From positions 1-6,751 of the forward strand of contig JAGLEW010000159.1 of NCBI GenBank assembly GCA_023144875.1: DNA of 6,751 nucleotides, in the 5' to 3' direction. The translations under genes and the position numbers were made by a program. Shown here piece after piece: positions 6,258 through 6,751 of the stretch (position 1 is the first letter of the stretch; every line of letters begins with the position of its first letter). The notes under the pieces were generated by a model. It ran no database searches. It was not told where the DNA came from and saw only the letters and a list, made by a program, of their open reading frames with translations. This DNA comes from Methylococcales bacterium (GTDB lineage Bacteria > Pseudomonadota > Gammaproteobacteria > Methylococcales > Methylomonadaceae).

Positions 6258-6751
6258 TTAATTTTTAGGGCGCATGTGAGGAAAAAGTAATACGTCACGA
6301 ATGGAAGGGGCATCGGTAAATAACATCACTAAGCGGTCAATGCCAATGCCTTCACCCGCTGTTGGCGGCATCCCGTATTCCAAAGCGGTAATATAATCGG
6401 CATCGTAGTGCATGGCTTCATCATCCCCTGCCTCTTTTTCGGCAACTTGTTGTTGAAAACGTTCTGCTTGGTCTTCCGCATCATTTAATTCGGTAAAACC
6501 ATTAGCAATTTCACGTCCACCGACAAAAAATTCAAAGCGATCGGTCACATGGGGGTCATCATCATTACGTCGTGCCAGTGGGGAGACCTCAACAGGATAG
6601 GCAGTAATAAAGGTTGGTTTCATTAAGCGATTTTCAACGGTTTTTTCAAAGATTTCAATTTGAATTTTGCCCAAGCCATAGCCGTCTTTCATCGGTATAT
6701 TTAATGTTTCAGCAACCTTTACCGCTGCTGCTCGTGTGGCAAGATCATCAG
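6258..6751 (-). CDS. lysS: Lysyl-tRNA synthetase (class II), C-terminal 163 residues, cut by window edge
   Basis: Charges tRNA-Lys with lysine in the cytoplasm. The minus-strand frame is open from the right edge to the TAA at 6258-6260; an in-frame ATG at 6692 is internal, because the coding frame continues upstream of it as ATRAAAVKVAETLNIP. About one third of a roughly 500-residue LysRS is visible, all from the class II catalytic domain. Landmarks are VEVSPLARRND, DRFEFFVGGREIANGFTELN (the lysine-pocket region with its conserved glutamates), DADYITALEYGMPPTAG, class II motif 3 GEGIGIDRLVMLF (the ATP-binding arginine codon is at 6333-6335), and the usual C-terminal end IRDVLLFPHMRPKN. These follow E. 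coli LysS/LysU almost residue for residue. The anticodon-binding OB domain and motifs 1 and 2 lie outside the window. It is upstream of, and probably co-transcribed with, sufS. Confidence 0.97.
   Translation of the reverse strand, partial: DDLATRAAAVKVAETLNIPMKDGYGLGKIQIEIFEKTVENRLMKPTFITAYPVEVSPLARRNDDDPHVTDRFEFFVGGREIANGFTELNDAEDQAERFQQQVAEKEAGDDEAMHYDADYITALEYGMPPTAGEGIGIDRLVMLFTDAPSIRDVLLFPHMRPKN

Noticed and set aside
6245..6313. Longer SufS start giving a 23-residue N-terminal extension
   Set aside because: It would overlap the lysS coding end, the extension has no family counterpart, and the 407-residue form starts like known SufS with every key residue one position beyond the E. coli numbering.
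1..6751. CRISPR arrays, transposon ends, tRNA or rRNA genes, phage or toxin-antitoxin genes
   Set aside because: No regularly spaced repeats, cloverleaf-like sequence, transposase motifs or small paired genes were seen on either strand.

Overview
The window looks like an AT-rich gammaproteobacterial chromosome segment. Evidence: the fused dnaB-alr pair (an arrangement also found in enterics), a RecC homologue (RecBCD-type recombination), and SufS and LysRS sequences that follow the E. coli proteins closely, motif by motif. A low-GC gammaproteobacterium, possibly an environmental lineage such as a methanotroph or sulfur oxidiser, is an inference; nothing here fixes the genus.

Layout, left to right. 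1-1164 (minus): the N-terminal third of recC, running off the left edge. 1165-1284: a 120-bp divergent, very AT-rich promoter region with a DnaA-box-like 9-mer and overlapping -10-like sequences on the two strands. 1285-2679 (plus): complete replicative helicase gene dnaB. 2676-3764 (plus): complete alanine racemase gene alr, overlapping dnaB by ATGA. 3771-3840: a long two-part hairpin plus T-tract that ends dnaB-alr. 3872-4849 (minus): an unrecognised exported protein with a Sec signal peptide and a short block of RTX-type calcium-binding nonapeptides. 4850-5020: a 171-bp region with three separate inverted repeats and a short direct repeat. 5021-6244 (minus): complete group II cysteine desulfurase gene sufS. 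6258-6751 (minus): the C-terminal third of lysS, cut by the right edge.

The two transcription blocks converge at about 3765-3871: dnaB-alr from the left, and lysS-sufS with the RTX gene (together or from its own promoter) from the right. Most genes are housekeeping: replication fork unwinding, D-alanine supply for peptidoglycan, double-strand break repair, Fe-S sulfur supply and tRNA-Lys charging. The accessory element is the RTX protein gene with its dyad-rich upstream region; this is the one place where something undescribed could sit. I see no RNA genes, insertion sequences, CRISPR arrays or phage genes.
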